Shown: positions 7,492 to 17,050, counted from the stretch's first letter. The stretch is DNA of 64,000 nt from Pseudomonas sp. C2B4 (GCF_013359695.1 NZ_JABFMU010000006.1:140165-204164), one strand, 5' to 3'. The notes: generated from the sequence alone by a model not told the origin. A program made the numbers and translations.

Positions 7492-9189
7492 TCATTCTTC
7501 CACGCGAACTTCACGGAACATGCCCATTTCCATGTGGTACAGGAGATGGCAGTGATAGGCCCAGCGACCGAGCGCATCGGCGGTGACCCGATAGCTGCGT
7601 CGTGAGCCGGGCGGCATGTCGATGGTGTGCTTGCGCACCATGAAGTCGCCGTTCTCGTCTTCGAGGTCGCTCCACAGGCCGTGCAGGTGGATGGGGTGCG
7701 TCATCATGGTGTCGTTGACCAGCACCACCCGGACGCGCTCGCCATACTTGAGGCGCAGCGGTTCGGCGTCGGAGAACTTCACGCCGTTGAACGACCAGGC
7801 GAATTTCTCCATGTGTCCGGTGAGGTGCAATTCGATGGTGCGGCCGGGCTCCCGGCCATCCGGGTCTTCGAAGGTGCTGCGCAGATCGGCATAGGTCAGG
7901 ACCCTGCGCCCGTTGTTCCTCAAGCCAAGGCCCGGGTCGTCGAGTTTGGGCGAGGTGGACATGGCCTGCATGTCCACCAGCGGGTTGTCGTTTTCCGATG
8001 CCGGATGGGATTGCATGCCGGGCATGGCCATGTTGCCGTGATCCATGCCGGCCATGCTGCCGTGGTCCATCCCGCCCATGCCCATGTCGTCCATGGTGAC
8101 CAGGGGGCGCGGATCCAGTGGCGGCACCTGCGCTGACGAGCCGGCCTTCACGGACAGCGTGCCGCGCGCGTAGCCGGTGCGATCCATCGATTGGGCGAAG
8201 AGGGTGTAGGTCTCCAGCGTCGGCTCGACGATCACGTCGAAGGTCTCCGCCACCGCGATGCGAAACTCGTCGACGCTCACCGGTTTGACGTGCAACCCAT
8301 CCGCCGCCACCACGGTCATTTTCAAACCGGGAATGCGCACGTCGAAGTAGGTCATCGCGGAACCGTTGATAAACCGCAACCGCAGCTTTTCGCCGGGACG
8401 GAACGCGCCGGTCCAGTTGGCGTCCGGCGTCTGGCCGTTCATCAAGAAGGTGTAGGTGGCGCCGCTGACGTCGGCCAGATCGGTGGGGTTCATCTTCATC
8501 TCGGCCCACATGGTGCGATCGGCGACTGTCGCGCCCCAGCCTTTCTCGCCGACGTCCTGGATGAAGTCGCCCACGGTGCGCTTGTTGTAGTTGTAGTAAT
8601 CGGATTGTTTTTTCAGGGTTTTCATCAGGCCGACCGGGTCTTCGTCGGTCCAGTCGGTCAGCATCACCACGTAATCGCGGTCGTATTGGAAAGGCTCGGG
8701 GTCTTTCGCGTCGATCACCAGCGGCCCGTAGACGCCGGACTGTTCCTGGAAACCCGAATGGCTGTGGTACCAGTAGGTGCCGTTTTGCCGGACCTTGAAT
8801 TGATAGACGTAAGTGCCGCCCGGCTCGATGCCTTTGAAGCTCAGCCCCGGCACGCCGTCCATGTTGGCGGGCAGCAGGATGCCGTGCCAGTGAATGGAGG
8901 TGTTGTCCTTGAGCCGGTTTTTCAACCGCAACGTCACCGTGTCGCCTTCACGCCAGCGCAGGAGCGGGCCGGGCAGGCTGCCATTGATGGTCATGGCGGT
9001 GCGCGGATTGCCCGTGAAGTTGACCGGGGTTTCGCCGATGAACAGCTCGAAATTGCTGCCGGCCAGCACCTGCGGTTCGCTGGGGCTGGTGATTGCCCAG
9101 ACCGGTGTTCGCCATAATCCGAGGCCGCCCAACAGCCCGCCGGCGGCCAGTCCCTTGACGAAGGTGCGTCTTGAAGTGTTGGAGTGCAT
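7492..9189 (-). CDS. copA: Multicopper oxidase CopA
   Basis: A 565-residue periplasmic multicopper oxidase. The N-terminus has a Tat signal (SRRTFVKGL). All copper-ligand clusters are visible: HWHG near residue 98, HSHS near 142, HPIHLHG near 505 and [12 protein letters not shown] near 547. A methionine-rich insertion ([20 protein letters not shown] and following) near residues 365-395 is typical of CopA/PcoA and binds extra copper or oxidises Cu(I). It is the first gene of copABCD. A possible metal-regulator site lies 76 bases upstream. No copRS genes are next to the operon, which is less usual. Confidence 0.95.
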   Translation of the reverse strand: MHSNTSRRTFVKGLAAGGLLGGLGLWRTPVWAITSPSEPQVLAGSNFELFIGETPVNFTGNPRTAMTINGSLPGPLLRWREGDTVTLRLKNRLKDNTSIHWHGILLPANMDGVPGLSFKGIEPGGTYVYQFKVRQNGTYWYHSHSGFQEQSGVYGPLVIDAKDPEPFQYDRDYVVMLTDWTDEDPVGLMKTLKKQSDYYNYNKRTVGDFIQDVGEKGWGATVADRTMWAEMKMNPTDLADVSGATYTFLMNGQTPDANWTGAFRPGEKLRLRFINGSAMTYFDVRIPGLKMTVVAADGLHVKPVSVDEFRIAVAETFDVIVEPTLETYTLFAQSMDRTGYARGTLSVKAGSSAQVPPLDPRPLVTMDDMGMGGMDHGSMAGMDHGNMAMPGMQSHPASENDNPLVDMQAMSTSPKLDDPGLGLRNNGRRVLTYADLRSTFEDPDGREPGRTIELHLTGHMEKFAWSFNGVKFSDAEPLRLKYGERVRVVLVNDTMMTHPIHLHGLWSDLEDENGDFMVRKHTIDMPPGSRRSYRVTADALGRWAYHCHLLYHMEMGMFREVRVEE

Positions 9190-9264
9190 GCCGTTTTTCC
9201 CGTCAGCCTGGTGAACGTGTCGACGAGGCTAACGGGCGGGGCCTTTCAGAAGGCTGAGGCGGGG

Positions 9265-9279
9265 ATTACAGTTTTGACA
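9265..9279 (-). promoter_or_regulatory. Candidate CopR-type operator upstream of copA
   Basis: On the minus strand the sequence TGTCAAAACTGTAAT lies 76 bases before the copA start. It has two TGTNA half-sites about nine bases apart, in the style of boxes bound by OmpR-family heavy-metal regulators such as CopR and CusR. The match to any published consensus is from memory and approximate. Confidence 0.35.
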
Positions 9280-9292
9280 GGTAGAGCGCTGA

Positions 9293-9997
9293 TTACTGGC
9301 GTTTGGTGGTCTTGTCCGACGACGCCACGGTACCGCTCCCACAATTGATGTAGGAGGAGGACTTCAACCAGCGCTGATCCGGATAGTAGGAAAACAGCAA
9401 CTGCCCGTCCTTCATCGAGTCGATCAACCGGCGCGCAATGGCGGGTCGGACAGCCGGGCAACCGAGGCTTCTGCCGATGCGGCCGTTGGCGCGTGCCAGT
9501 ACCGGACTGACGTACGGTGCGCCGTGAATGACGATTGCGCGATCAAAGGCGTTATCGTTGAAGCCGGGCTCCAGGCCTTCCATGCGCAAGGAGTAGCCGT
9601 TCTGGCCGCGATAGCTTTCCTGGGTGCGGAACAGGCCGAGGCTGGTGGCGAAGCTTTCGTTCTGGTTGGAGAACTGGGTGGCCATGTTTTCGCCGCTGTT
9701 ACGGCCATGGGCGACGAGTTCCTGGAAGAGCAATTTGCGTTTTTTCAGATCGAACACCCACAGCCGTTGTTCGGTTGAAGGCAATGAGTAATCGATCACT
9801 GCTAGTCTCTGTGCCGGCGCTGCACCTTGGGCGCGGGTGCACTGGGTGGCGCGGACCGCCAGGGCAATGACCTTGGCATTGGCATTTGGAGCGGCTTTGG
9901 CCAGCGCGACTTCAAGCGAATCGGCGTAGGCTGTGGGGATGAAGGCCGACGTCAACAGCAGCGCTGTGAGTAGAAAGCCAAAGCGATGTAGCGCCAT
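9293..9997 (-). CDS. Exported murein L,D-transpeptidase catalytic domain protein (YkuD_2 type)
   Basis: A 234-residue protein with a signal peptide ending AYA/DSLE. The catalytic region has AIVIHGAPYVSP near residues 160-171 and SLGCPAVRP near 186-194, which fits the HxxxY and S-x-G-C-P pattern of the YkuD_2 family; the Cys would be the nucleophile. Such proteins are predicted to cross-link or remodel peptidoglycan through L,D-bonds. It is divergent from a larger L,D-transpeptidase 83 bases away. A C-terminal tail rich in Ser, Thr and Lys is not conserved in this family as far as I recall. The biological substrate is inferred. Confidence 0.85.
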   Translation of the reverse strand: MALHRFGFLLTALLLTSAFIPTAYADSLEVALAKAAPNANAKVIALAVRATQCTRAQGAAPAQRLAVIDYSLPSTEQRLWVFDLKKRKLLFQELVAHGRNSGENMATQFSNQNESFATSLGLFRTQESYRGQNGYSLRMEGLEPGFNDNAFDRAIVIHGAPYVSPVLARANGRIGRSLGCPAVRPAIARRLIDSMKDGQLLFSYYPDQRWLKSSSYINCGSGTVASSDKTTKRQ

Positions 9998-10080
9998 ATG
10001 TAAATCTCATCAGGAATATGTCGAGTCTAGCAGCGAGTGGAACGCTAGCTTTTTGATTTGCGGGAGATTAAGGATTATCC

Positions 10081-11832
10081 ATGGTGCAATTAACAAGGTT
10101 ATTCGTCATAAGCCGTGCTTTTTTTATGGTCTTTCTGATCAGCGGCACTGCGTTGGGTGAAACTTCTCCGATCGTGCAGGTATCTCCGCAAACCAGTGTG
10201 GTGTCCGCAGCGCCCGACGACGTCGTGGGCCAAGCGATCCAGGCCATGCTGGAACCGCTGCAATCCGCGTTCCCGCCGTTGCTCACGTCACGCAAGCATC
10301 AGCGCGCGGATATCAACCGCGTGGTGCTGGATTTCTATTCTCATCGCAACTACCGCGCCGCCTGGACGAATGGGCGGGACGTCACCCAATTGCTCAAAAG
10401 CCTGGGTGAGACTGCAATCGATGGCTTGAACCCCGCCGATTACCGGACGGCCGAATTGGCCGAGGCGCAACTGGCGATGCAGGCCACCGCGCCGACGCCT
10501 GCACAATCGGCGGCATTCGATATCGGGCTGACCCGCACCTACATCACGGCGCTGTTGCAATTGCGCCGTGGCAAGGTTGACCCGTCCCGTCTGGACTTTC
10601 ACTGGAACTTCGACCCGGAGGGGGTGGATCCCCGCGAGGATGTGAACAGTTTCTTTGCCGCCCTCGACGATCACGACGTGGCACGCGCGTTCGCTCAAGC
10701 GCCGCCGCAAGAAGCGGTTTATCGCAGCATGCGCGTGGCCCTGGCGCAATTGCGTCAGGTTCGGGATGCCGGCGGTTGGCCGAAGGTGGCCGAAGGGCAG
10801 TCGCTCAAGCCGGGGATGGACGGTGCCGCAGTCGCACAGTTGCGTGCCCGTCTGGTCGCCGGTGGTTATCTGGAGCCGCAAAAAGGCAAGCGAAACGATT
10901 ACGACGACAAAGTCATCGCGGCGGTGAAGAAGTATCAGGTCGAGCAGTACCTGGGCGCGGACGGCGTAGCCGGGGCAGCGACGCTTGCGGCACTGAATGT
11001 GCCCGTCGAAGCACGGATCGATCAGGTCCGGGTGAACATGGAGCGGGCGCGCTGGCTGCTGTACAAACTTCAGGGCACCTTTGTCGTTGTCGATATCGCC
11101 GGGTACAAGGTCGCGCTGTATCGCGACGGCCAGCCGATCTGGCGTTCCCGGGTACAGGTGGGCAAGCCGTTTCGCAGCACGCCGGTGTTTCAGTCGGAGA
11201 TCACCTACGTCACCTTCAACCCCACCTGGACGGTGCCGCCGACGATCCTGGTCAAGGATATGCTGCCCAAGATTCAACAGAACCCGGATTACCTGGCCGC
11301 CAACCGGATCAGAGCCCTTGATCGGGAAGGCAACGTGCTCGATCCGTCGACAATCGACTGGTACAACGCGCGCGGTATCACGTTGCGCCAGGATGCCGGG
11401 CCAGAGAACTCATTAGGGCAGGTGGTTATTCGCTTCCCCAACGATTATGCGATTTACCTGCACGACACCCCCCATCGCGAACTGTTCGCCAAGTCGATAC
11501 GCGCCACCAGTTCCGGATGCATCCGGGTGGAGAACCCGCTGCAGCTGGTCGAGTTGTTGTTCAACGACCCGACGCGCTGGAACAGCGAGGGCATTCAAAA
11601 GCAACTGGCCAATGGCAAGACCGCAAACATCAGGCTTCCGGTCAAGGTGCCAGTACTGTTGGCTTACTGGACCGTTGATCTGAGTAAAGAGGGGCGGGTG
11701 ACATTCAAGCCTGACGTGTATGGCTATGACACGCCGGTACTTCGGCAATTGAACCTGCCGTCAAAACTGCCGGCCCTGGAGTTGCCGCGGGGGGAAACTG
11801 CGATGGTGTCAACAGGACAAAGCCAGCCGTAA
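10081..11832 (+). CDS. L,D-transpeptidase, YcbB/LdtD family
   Basis: A 583-residue periplasmic enzyme with an N-terminal signal region, a scaffold domain, a peptidoglycan-binding domain near residues 240-305 (PGMDGAAVAQLRARLVAGGYL) and a YkuD catalytic domain near 335-505. The catalytic segment has YLHDTPHRELF and SSGCIRVENP, containing the catalytic His and Cys. YcbB/LdtD enzymes form 3-3 cross-links in peptidoglycan. The start at 10081 directly begins a hydrophobic signal, with GGATTATCC just before it. It is divergent from a small L,D-transpeptidase, so two peptidoglycan cross-linking enzymes share one intergenic region. Confidence 0.92.
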   Translation: MVQLTRLFVISRAFFMVFLISGTALGETSPIVQVSPQTSVVSAAPDDVVGQAIQAMLEPLQSAFPPLLTSRKHQRADINRVVLDFYSHRNYRAAWTNGRDVTQLLKSLGETAIDGLNPADYRTAELAEAQLAMQATAPTPAQSAAFDIGLTRTYITALLQLRRGKVDPSRLDFHWNFDPEGVDPREDVNSFFAALDDHDVARAFAQAPPQEAVYRSMRVALAQLRQVRDAGGWPKVAEGQSLKPGMDGAAVAQLRARLVAGGYLEPQKGKRNDYDDKVIAAVKKYQVEQYLGADGVAGAATLAALNVPVEARIDQVRVNMERARWLLYKLQGTFVVVDIAGYKVALYRDGQPIWRSRVQVGKPFRSTPVFQSEITYVTFNPTWTVPPTILVKDMLPKIQQNPDYLAANRIRALDREGNVLDPSTIDWYNARGITLRQDAGPENSLGQVVIRFPNDYAIYLHDTPHRELFAKSIRATSSGCIRVENPLQLVELLFNDPTRWNSEGIQKQLANGKTANIRLPVKVPVLLAYWTVDLSKEGRVTFKPDVYGYDTPVLRQLNLPSKLPALELPRGETAMVSTGQSQP

Positions 11833-12034
11833 GCGGCCGACGGTATCGGTGGTGCCTCCCCCGAATCCAGGGCGGTATTTCGCTTTTTTTATGAGGGGAA
11901 GGCTCTACGGCGGCCTTTGCGCTCCGTCGCAATCTTGGGGACCGATGAAGCCAGACGGTTGGCTCATCCGTTAAAAACTATCACAATGAAAATTGGTCAT
12001 AGATGATCAATCTCAATGGATAGGGAATTTGACG

Positions 12035-12823
12035 ATGGATGTTGCGCAGAAAAACTCGTCACGCATCGCGGGTCCACTTCATGTGCATGACCTCGATGAG
12101 TGCCGCAACATTCAAAAAGGATCGGTGTTCATTATTGCCTCGGGGGCGTCTGCCAGGGATTTTCCGCTGGAGAAGTTTGCCCATGTTCCGATGATCACCA
12201 TGAATGGTGCGATCACAAAGTTCATCGGGACAGGTATCAAGCCGTTTTTTTATGTGTGTACCGACCAGGGTTTTTCCCGGCAGCAGCCCGAGTTGTTTTC
12301 AGAGGGCATGCAGCTCAGTGAGCGGGTCGGACTCTGGGAAGATCATATCTGGCACACAACGGTGAGGCCCAGGGGCGAGTTGTATCTGCTGGGCCGGGCA
12401 CCCAAGCTGTCCTGGCGCGATTTCTTCCGCACCGACAAAGACCTTGTCAGAAGCCGCAAGCTCGGCAATGGGCGTAATCGGACATTGGGTTTCAGCAAGA
12501 ATCTCAAGCGCGGTTTTTTCGATGCTCGCACGGTGGCCTATCTGGCGTTACAGCTTGCCTATCACTTGGGGTTTACCAAGGTGTTTCTGGTGGGTGTCGA
12601 CTTGAATCAGGCAGTGAGTCGCTTCTATGAGGCGCCAGGGGGGATTGTTTCTCCTTGTCGGCTTGATGAGCATTTCCATACGAGGATCGTACCGTCGTTC
12701 GAGATCCTGTCGAAGTACGTCATGAACAAGGATTTTCAGGTTTACAACCTGTCCGATATCTCCAGAATTCCTGAGGAGCTTGTCCCTCGTGTGGAGATGG
12801 ATGAACTCGACAGACTCATCTGA
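12035..12823 (+). CDS. MptE-like / DUF115-type protein, possible surface glycan enzyme
   Basis: A 262-residue soluble protein. Near the N-terminus is VFIIASGASARDF, followed by MITMNGAITKF and then IKPFFYVCTDQGF; near residue 190 is LGFTKVFLVGVDLNQ. This order of a glycine-rich loop, an N-G segment and D-containing strands resembles MptE-like (DUF115) proteins and related GT42-type sialyltransferase folds found in LPS or flagellin-glycan clusters. No signal peptide is visible. The ATG at 12035 has AGGGA upstream and is preferred to an in-frame TTG at 11993. It stands alone between an L,D-transpeptidase and its own terminator. The exact reaction is not known. Confidence 0.6.
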   Translation: MDVAQKNSSRIAGPLHVHDLDECRNIQKGSVFIIASGASARDFPLEKFAHVPMITMNGAITKFIGTGIKPFFYVCTDQGFSRQQPELFSEGMQLSERVGLWEDHIWHTTVRPRGELYLLGRAPKLSWRDFFRTDKDLVRSRKLGNGRNRTLGFSKNLKRGFFDARTVAYLALQLAYHLGFTKVFLVGVDLNQAVSRFYEAPGGIVSPCRLDEHFHTRIVPSFEILSKYVMNKDFQVYNLSDISRIPEELVPRVEMDELDRLI

Positions 12824-12846
12824 CGGTCAACCTGGATAGGTAATAA

Positions 12847-12874
12847 CGGGCGCATTTGGAGCGCCCGTTTTTTG
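12847..12874 (+). terminator. Intrinsic terminator after the DUF115-like gene
   Basis: CGGGCGC (12847-12853) pairs with GCGCCCG (12861-12867) and is followed by six T. It is 24 bases after the stop codon and just before the convergent SMR gene. Confidence 0.92.
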
Positions 12875-12894
12875 TTTGTACCCAAGCGGTTGTC

Positions 12895-13218
12895 TCAGGA
12901 CCAGCGCAGCCCGGCGACACTCACCACAATCAGTCCCAGCCAGACCAACCTCCAAAAAGAAACCGTGTCACCGAGCCAGTACATGCCGACCACTGCCGTA
13001 CCGGCGGCACCGATGCCGGTCCAGACGGCGTAGGCGGTACCAATGGGCAGTTGGCGCAACGCCAGGGTCAATAACGTCAGGCTTCCTGCCAACGCTACCA
13101 AAGTGCCGAGTAATAACCAGGGCCTCTGCAAGCCGCTGGTGGATTTCAAGCCGATCGCGAAAATAATCTCCAGAAGGCCTGCCACTAACAACAAGCCCCA
13201 GGAATAGCCGTAAGTCAT
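12895..13218 (-). CDS. SMR family exporter, SugE/Gdx subtype
   Basis: A small four-helix membrane protein of 107 residues. The conserved Glu of helix 1 is in LLEIIFAIGLK, and PIGTAYAVWTGIGA is the SMR signature of helix 3. The WTGIGAAGTA pattern and the LK after the first helix fit the SugE/Gdx subgroup, now known as guanidinium exporters, better than EmrE. It is 16 bases downstream of the SLAC1-type gene, so it is probably the second gene of a two-gene operon. No guanidine riboswitch structure was recognised upstream of either gene. Confidence 0.85.
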   Translation of the reverse strand: MTYGYSWGLLLVAGLLEIIFAIGLKSTSGLQRPWLLLGTLVALAGSLTLLTLALRQLPIGTAYAVWTGIGAAGTAVVGMYWLGDTVSFWRLVWLGLIVVSVAGLRWS

Positions 13219-13234
13219 GAAGGTGCCTTGAGGG

Positions 13235-14233
13235 TCAGTTGGACAGCAGTTTTCCGTTGAACAGGATTTTCAATGTCTTCACGGTGAGTACCGCCAATGC
13301 AAGGGTCAGGAAGGCCAGAATCAGATAAGCCACGACTGTCAGAACAATGCTTTCCTGTGAGTAGGCGTATTTCAAGGCGGCATTGCTCAGCGCGGCGATG
13401 GGAAAGCTGATGGCCCACCAGGCAGGCGAGAAAGGCACGTCTTTGCGAAACACTTTGAAAGCCAGTACTACGAACAGAAACAGACCAAAGTAGAACAGCA
13501 GGCTGGCGAAGTGATCGATCACCCCGAAGAAGTTGGTATAGGCCAGGAAGCCGACTTCAAAAGGCGCAATCAGAATCATCAGCGAAGGTGTCATACCTTT
13601 GGCCATGGCTGGCTCGTGAACAAGTCGCGCGAAAATCCGAGTGAAGAACATCAGCGCCAACACCGTGCCGACGGCAATCGCGAAGACATTGAATTCGTAA
13701 GCCCAGGCCATGGGCATTTGGGCGCCGGCCACGGCAATGTCGAGCGTGGCGACACCAGGGATCAACCACGCAGGGACGGCATGCTGCGCGTCCTGATTGC
13801 CTGACAGCAACCGCGATACCACCACGCCACCCAACACCACGGTCAACAGGCTGCCAATGATCCAGAGCGCTTGGCTCAACACGGCGCTGTAGGGGGCTGC
13901 GACGGCGGACAGCAGCAACAGGGCAATGGTGACGGCGCCGAAGAAGTTACCGGAGACCGGGTGATTGAATTCCGCTTTTACCGCTTCGGGGTGCTTGATC
14001 CATTTGGTGAGATAGCCCACGGCAAGCAGGACGAAAACCAGCCCGGCAAACAGACCAATCCCGTTTGCAATAACACTGGCCTGAGCGGCGTGCTGGCTGA
14101 CCAGCCTCCAAGCCAGGCTAAGGCCTGCCAAGCCCATCACGGAACCGAACAGATTGATGGGGAGGTGCTTGATCGACGTCGATTTCGAGACGGAATCGAG
14201 GGCGACGGCAGAAGGCATATTGAGTGAGTTCAT
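13235..14233 (-). CDS. SLAC1/TehA-type anion channel or TDT transporter
   Basis: A 332-residue membrane protein with about ten hydrophobic helices. After a 30-residue soluble start it has FGSVMGLAGLSLAWRL, the typical first helix of the tellurite-resistance/dicarboxylate transporter (TDT) family that includes TehA and SLAC1. Later VSGNFFGAV and the TTVxAYLILAFLTL-like helices match the family. It probably conducts anions or monocarboxylates; the substrate cannot be read from the sequence. It is first in a presumed operon with the SMR exporter and divergent from a GlxA-type regulator that may control it. Confidence 0.8.
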   Translation of the reverse strand: MNSLNMPSAVALDSVSKSTSIKHLPINLFGSVMGLAGLSLAWRLVSQHAAQASVIANGIGLFAGLVFVLLAVGYLTKWIKHPEAVKAEFNHPVSGNFFGAVTIALLLLSAVAAPYSAVLSQALWIIGSLLTVVLGGVVVSRLLSGNQDAQHAVPAWLIPGVATLDIAVAGAQMPMAWAYEFNVFAIAVGTVLALMFFTRIFARLVHEPAMAKGMTPSLMILIAPFEVGFLAYTNFFGVIDHFASLLFYFGLFLFVVLAFKVFRKDVPFSPAWWAISFPIAALSNAALKYAYSQESIVLTVVAYLILAFLTLALAVLTVKTLKILFNGKLLSN

Positions 14234-14347
14234 GACGGTCTCCGGTTGACTGAATTAGTCGTCATGGGTAGTTTCTGCCAATATTCATTTGGCTTGAAGC
14301 GTCTTGAAACGACGTTTTCAGCCATTAACATTGCGAGGACAGACACC

Positions 14348-15298
14348 ATGCGAATCGCCTTGCTGGCATTCCCCAGGGTTCAGATGCTGGACATCGTCGG
14401 TCCGGCGGATGTGTTTGCCGAAGCCGCCCGGCAACTGGGCAAGCCACGGGCCTATCAGGTCTCGGTGATCGGTACTGAAACCGGGCCGATCAAGGGCACC
14501 AGCGGTTTACGTCTGGCCCTGGATGGCACCATCGATACATTCAAGGGCACGATCGATACGTTGCTGATTGCGGGTAGCCCTGCGGTCAATGAAGTGGCGC
14601 AAAGCCCGCAGCTGCAAGCCTGGATACGCCTTCAGGCAACCAGGGTGCGACGAATCGGCTCGGTTTGCAGCGGCGCTTTTGTGCTGGCGTCAGCAGGGTT
14701 GCTGGAGGGGCGGCACGTGACCACCCACTGGAACTCGAGTGCGCTGCTGGCCAAGGAATTCCCCGACACCATTGTCGAGCCGGACAGCATTTTTATCCGC
14801 GACGGCAATATCTACACCTCGGCGGGTGTCACGGCGGGCATGGACCTGGCACTGGCCATGGTCGAAGAAGACCACGGTCGCGAATTGGCGTTGAGCATCG
14901 CCCGGGAAATGGTCATGTATTTCAAGCGTCCGGGCGGGCAATCGCAATTCAGTGCACAGTTGGCGGCGCAAACGGCGGAACGCACGGTGATTCGCCAGAT
15001 CCAGACTTACATCGTGGAAAACCTGAAGGCAGATTTGAGCGTGCCGACCCTGGCCGAGCGCTCGGGCATGAGTGAACGCAACTTTGCCCGGGTATTCAAG
15101 GCTGAAGGCGGATTCACCCCGGCTGAGTTCGTCGAGCTGGCGCGTATCGACGAAGCCCGGCGCTTGATCGAAGGCGCGGACGTATCCCTCAAGCGGCTGG
15201 CCGATCAGGTGGGTTACGCCAATATCGATGGGTTCAGGCGTGCGTTTGTCCGGCGTCTGGGCATCAGCCCCAGTGACTACCGAAAACGATTCTTGTAG
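14348..15298 (+). CDS. GlxA family transcriptional regulator (DJ-1/PfpI plus AraC)
   Basis: A 316-residue regulator with an N-terminal DJ-1/PfpI class I amidotransferase-like domain (MRIALLAFPRVQMLDIVGPADVF to about residue 190, with GSVCSGAFVLASAGLLEGRHVTTHW) and a C-terminal AraC domain with two helix-turn-helix units, ending GYANIDGFRRAFVRRLGISPSDYRKRF. The Cys in SVCSGAF sits at the nucleophile-elbow position, but these proteins act as regulators. The start at 14348 has AGGAC upstream; an earlier in-frame ATG would add 34 unlikely residues. It is divergent from the SLAC1-SMR pair. The inducer is unknown. Confidence 0.9.
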   Translation: MRIALLAFPRVQMLDIVGPADVFAEAARQLGKPRAYQVSVIGTETGPIKGTSGLRLALDGTIDTFKGTIDTLLIAGSPAVNEVAQSPQLQAWIRLQATRVRRIGSVCSGAFVLASAGLLEGRHVTTHWNSSALLAKEFPDTIVEPDSIFIRDGNIYTSAGVTAGMDLALAMVEEDHGRELALSIAREMVMYFKRPGGQSQFSAQLAAQTAERTVIRQIQTYIVENLKADLSVPTLAERSGMSERNFARVFKAEGGFTPAEFVELARIDEARRLIEGADVSLKRLADQVGYANIDGFRRAFVRRLGISPSDYRKRFL

Positions 15299-15478
15299 GG
15301 GCGCCAAGCGAGATCAGAGGCTATTCAGTCCACGCATGGGCAGGTGAGGGGTCATGCGGGGCGCAATCACATGATGTGTGGTTGCCATTTACTGCCCATA
15401 ACCCCGTAGACTGCGCGCACAAAAAAACAAGGGTTTTTGGGCCGGTGCCCATGCGTTGCCCTTGAAGGACGAGCTTTT

Positions 15479-17050
15479 GTGCCCACACGCTTTCACGACA
15501 GGTACCACGCCCCCGGCGTTGCATTGACCCGCATACCGCTGCGCAAGGCTGCGGTTTTGTTTATCGCCACGGTGTGCCTGTGCCTGTGCGCCTTGCTTTA
15601 TCTGCAATTGGAACAATCCCGGCGTCATGACCTGAGCCAGGCCCAGGTCGCCTCGTCGAACCTGACGCGGGCCATGGCGCAGCAGGCCGAAGACACCTTC
15701 ATGAAGGCCGATCTGGTGCTGACCAGTCTGGTGGACTGGATTCAGGTCGACGGTTTCGGCCCGTCCTTGAGACCCCGCCTGCAAAAGACCTTCGCCCGGC
15801 GCGTGCAGGCGCTGGACCAGTTACACGGGATCCTGCTGTTCGACCAGAAGGGGCAGTGGGTTGTGACCTCGTTCGAGAGTCTGCCCCGGGGCCCCGGCGT
15901 GGCGGACCGTGAGTACTTCAAGTTTCACCAGCAGAATGTGTCGTCCGTGGCGCACATCGGCCCGGCCATTCGCAGCCGGGAAAACGGCGAGTGGATCATT
16001 CCGGTTTCCAAGCGGGTGAACGACAAAAACGGCCAGTTCGAGGGTGTGTTACTGGCCGGGATCAAGATGTCGTACTTCGACCAGTTCTTCAAAAGCTTCA
16101 GCATCGATGACAACGGCTCGATGTTCGTGGCATTGACCGATGGAACGCTACTGGCGCGCCGACCGTTTGTGGAGTCGCAGATCGGCACGTCATTGGCCCA
16201 GGGCGAAATCTTTCAGACACTCCTGCCCCAGTCGCCTTCCGGCAACGCAATGTTCTCGTCGGTGGTAGATGGCATCGTCCGTTTGTATGGGTACCGGCAG
16301 TTGGAGGCTTACCCGCTGGTCGTCTCCGCGGCATCGTCCAGGGATTCGATTCTGGCGGGATGGTATGACACGGCGTTTCGTTCCTGTGCCGTCGTCGCGC
16401 TGGTCGTGCTCGTCGTGGGAGTGTTCGGCTGGGTATTCATCCGTCAGGTGCGCGTCGGCGAACGGGTCGAGGCGGATTTGCGCCAGGCCCAGCAGGCACT
16501 GGAGTTGATCGCCACCCATGACAGCCTGACCGGTCTGGCCAACCGCCGATTGTTCGAGCGGGCGCTGGATATCGAGTTCGGACGCGGCGCGCGCCAGCAG
16601 AGTCCGCTGAGTCTGATCATGCTCGATATCGATTACTTCAAGCGCTACAACGATACCTATGGCCATGTGGTGGGGGACCACTGTCTGGCCGAAGTGGCAC
16701 GGGCGGTGAAAGGTTGCTGTCACCGCAAGGCCGACCTGGCGGTGCGCTACGGCGGGGAAGAGTTTGCGGTCTTGCTGCCTGACACCGACCTGCACGGTGC
16801 CATGACCATTGCCGAACAGATCCGTCGCAGTGTCATGGGCAAGAACATCAGCCACACAGGCTCGCCCACGGGGTACATCACGGTCAGCCTTGGCTGCTAT
16901 TCGTTTATTCCGACGGGGCGTGACAGCATGGACGTGTTTGTCCAGCGTGCGGACGCGGCGCTGTATCAGGCCAAGCATTCGGGGCGAAACCGCTCGGCGG
17001 TGTTGTCGATGGAGGGGGGCGTCGAGGCGCTGTTGCGTTCGGATCGTTGA
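15479..17050 (+). CDS. Membrane diguanylate cyclase with periplasmic dCache sensor
   Basis: A 523-residue protein with two membrane helices (about residues 22-42 and 300-322) enclosing a periplasmic double-Cache sensor (DREYFKFHQQNVSSVAHIGP and PVSKRVNDKNGQFEGVLLAGI are typical). The cytoplasmic part is a GGDEF domain with the active-site sequence GGEEF near residue 425. An RxxD inhibitory site (RKAD) lies five residues upstream, so product inhibition by c-di-GMP is likely. The enzyme should convert two GTP into c-di-GMP in response to a small periplasmic ligand. The start is GTG at 15479, with AAGGACGAG upstream; an earlier TTG at 15437 is less likely. It has no obvious operon partner. Confidence 0.92.
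   Translation: MPTRFHDRYHAPGVALTRIPLRKAAVLFIATVCLCLCALLYLQLEQSRRHDLSQAQVASSNLTRAMAQQAEDTFMKADLVLTSLVDWIQVDGFGPSLRPRLQKTFARRVQALDQLHGILLFDQKGQWVVTSFESLPRGPGVADREYFKFHQQNVSSVAHIGPAIRSRENGEWIIPVSKRVNDKNGQFEGVLLAGIKMSYFDQFFKSFSIDDNGSMFVALTDGTLLARRPFVESQIGTSLAQGEIFQTLLPQSPSGNAMFSSVVDGIVRLYGYRQLEAYPLVVSAASSRDSILAGWYDTAFRSCAVVALVVLVVGVFGWVFIRQVRVGERVEADLRQAQQALELIATHDSLTGLANRRLFERALDIEFGRGARQQSPLSLIMLDIDYFKRYNDTYGHVVGDHCLAEVARAVKGCCHRKADLAVRYGGEEFAVLLPDTDLHGAMTIAEQIRRSVMGKNISHTGSPTGYITVSLGCYSFIPTGRDSMDVFVQRADAALYQAKHSGRNRSAVLSMEGGVEALLRSDR

Noticed and set aside
14234..14347. A guanidine riboswitch upstream of the SLAC1-SMR pair
   Set aside because: No paired ACGR-loop hairpins of the mini-ykkC type or other known guanidine motif could be recognised.
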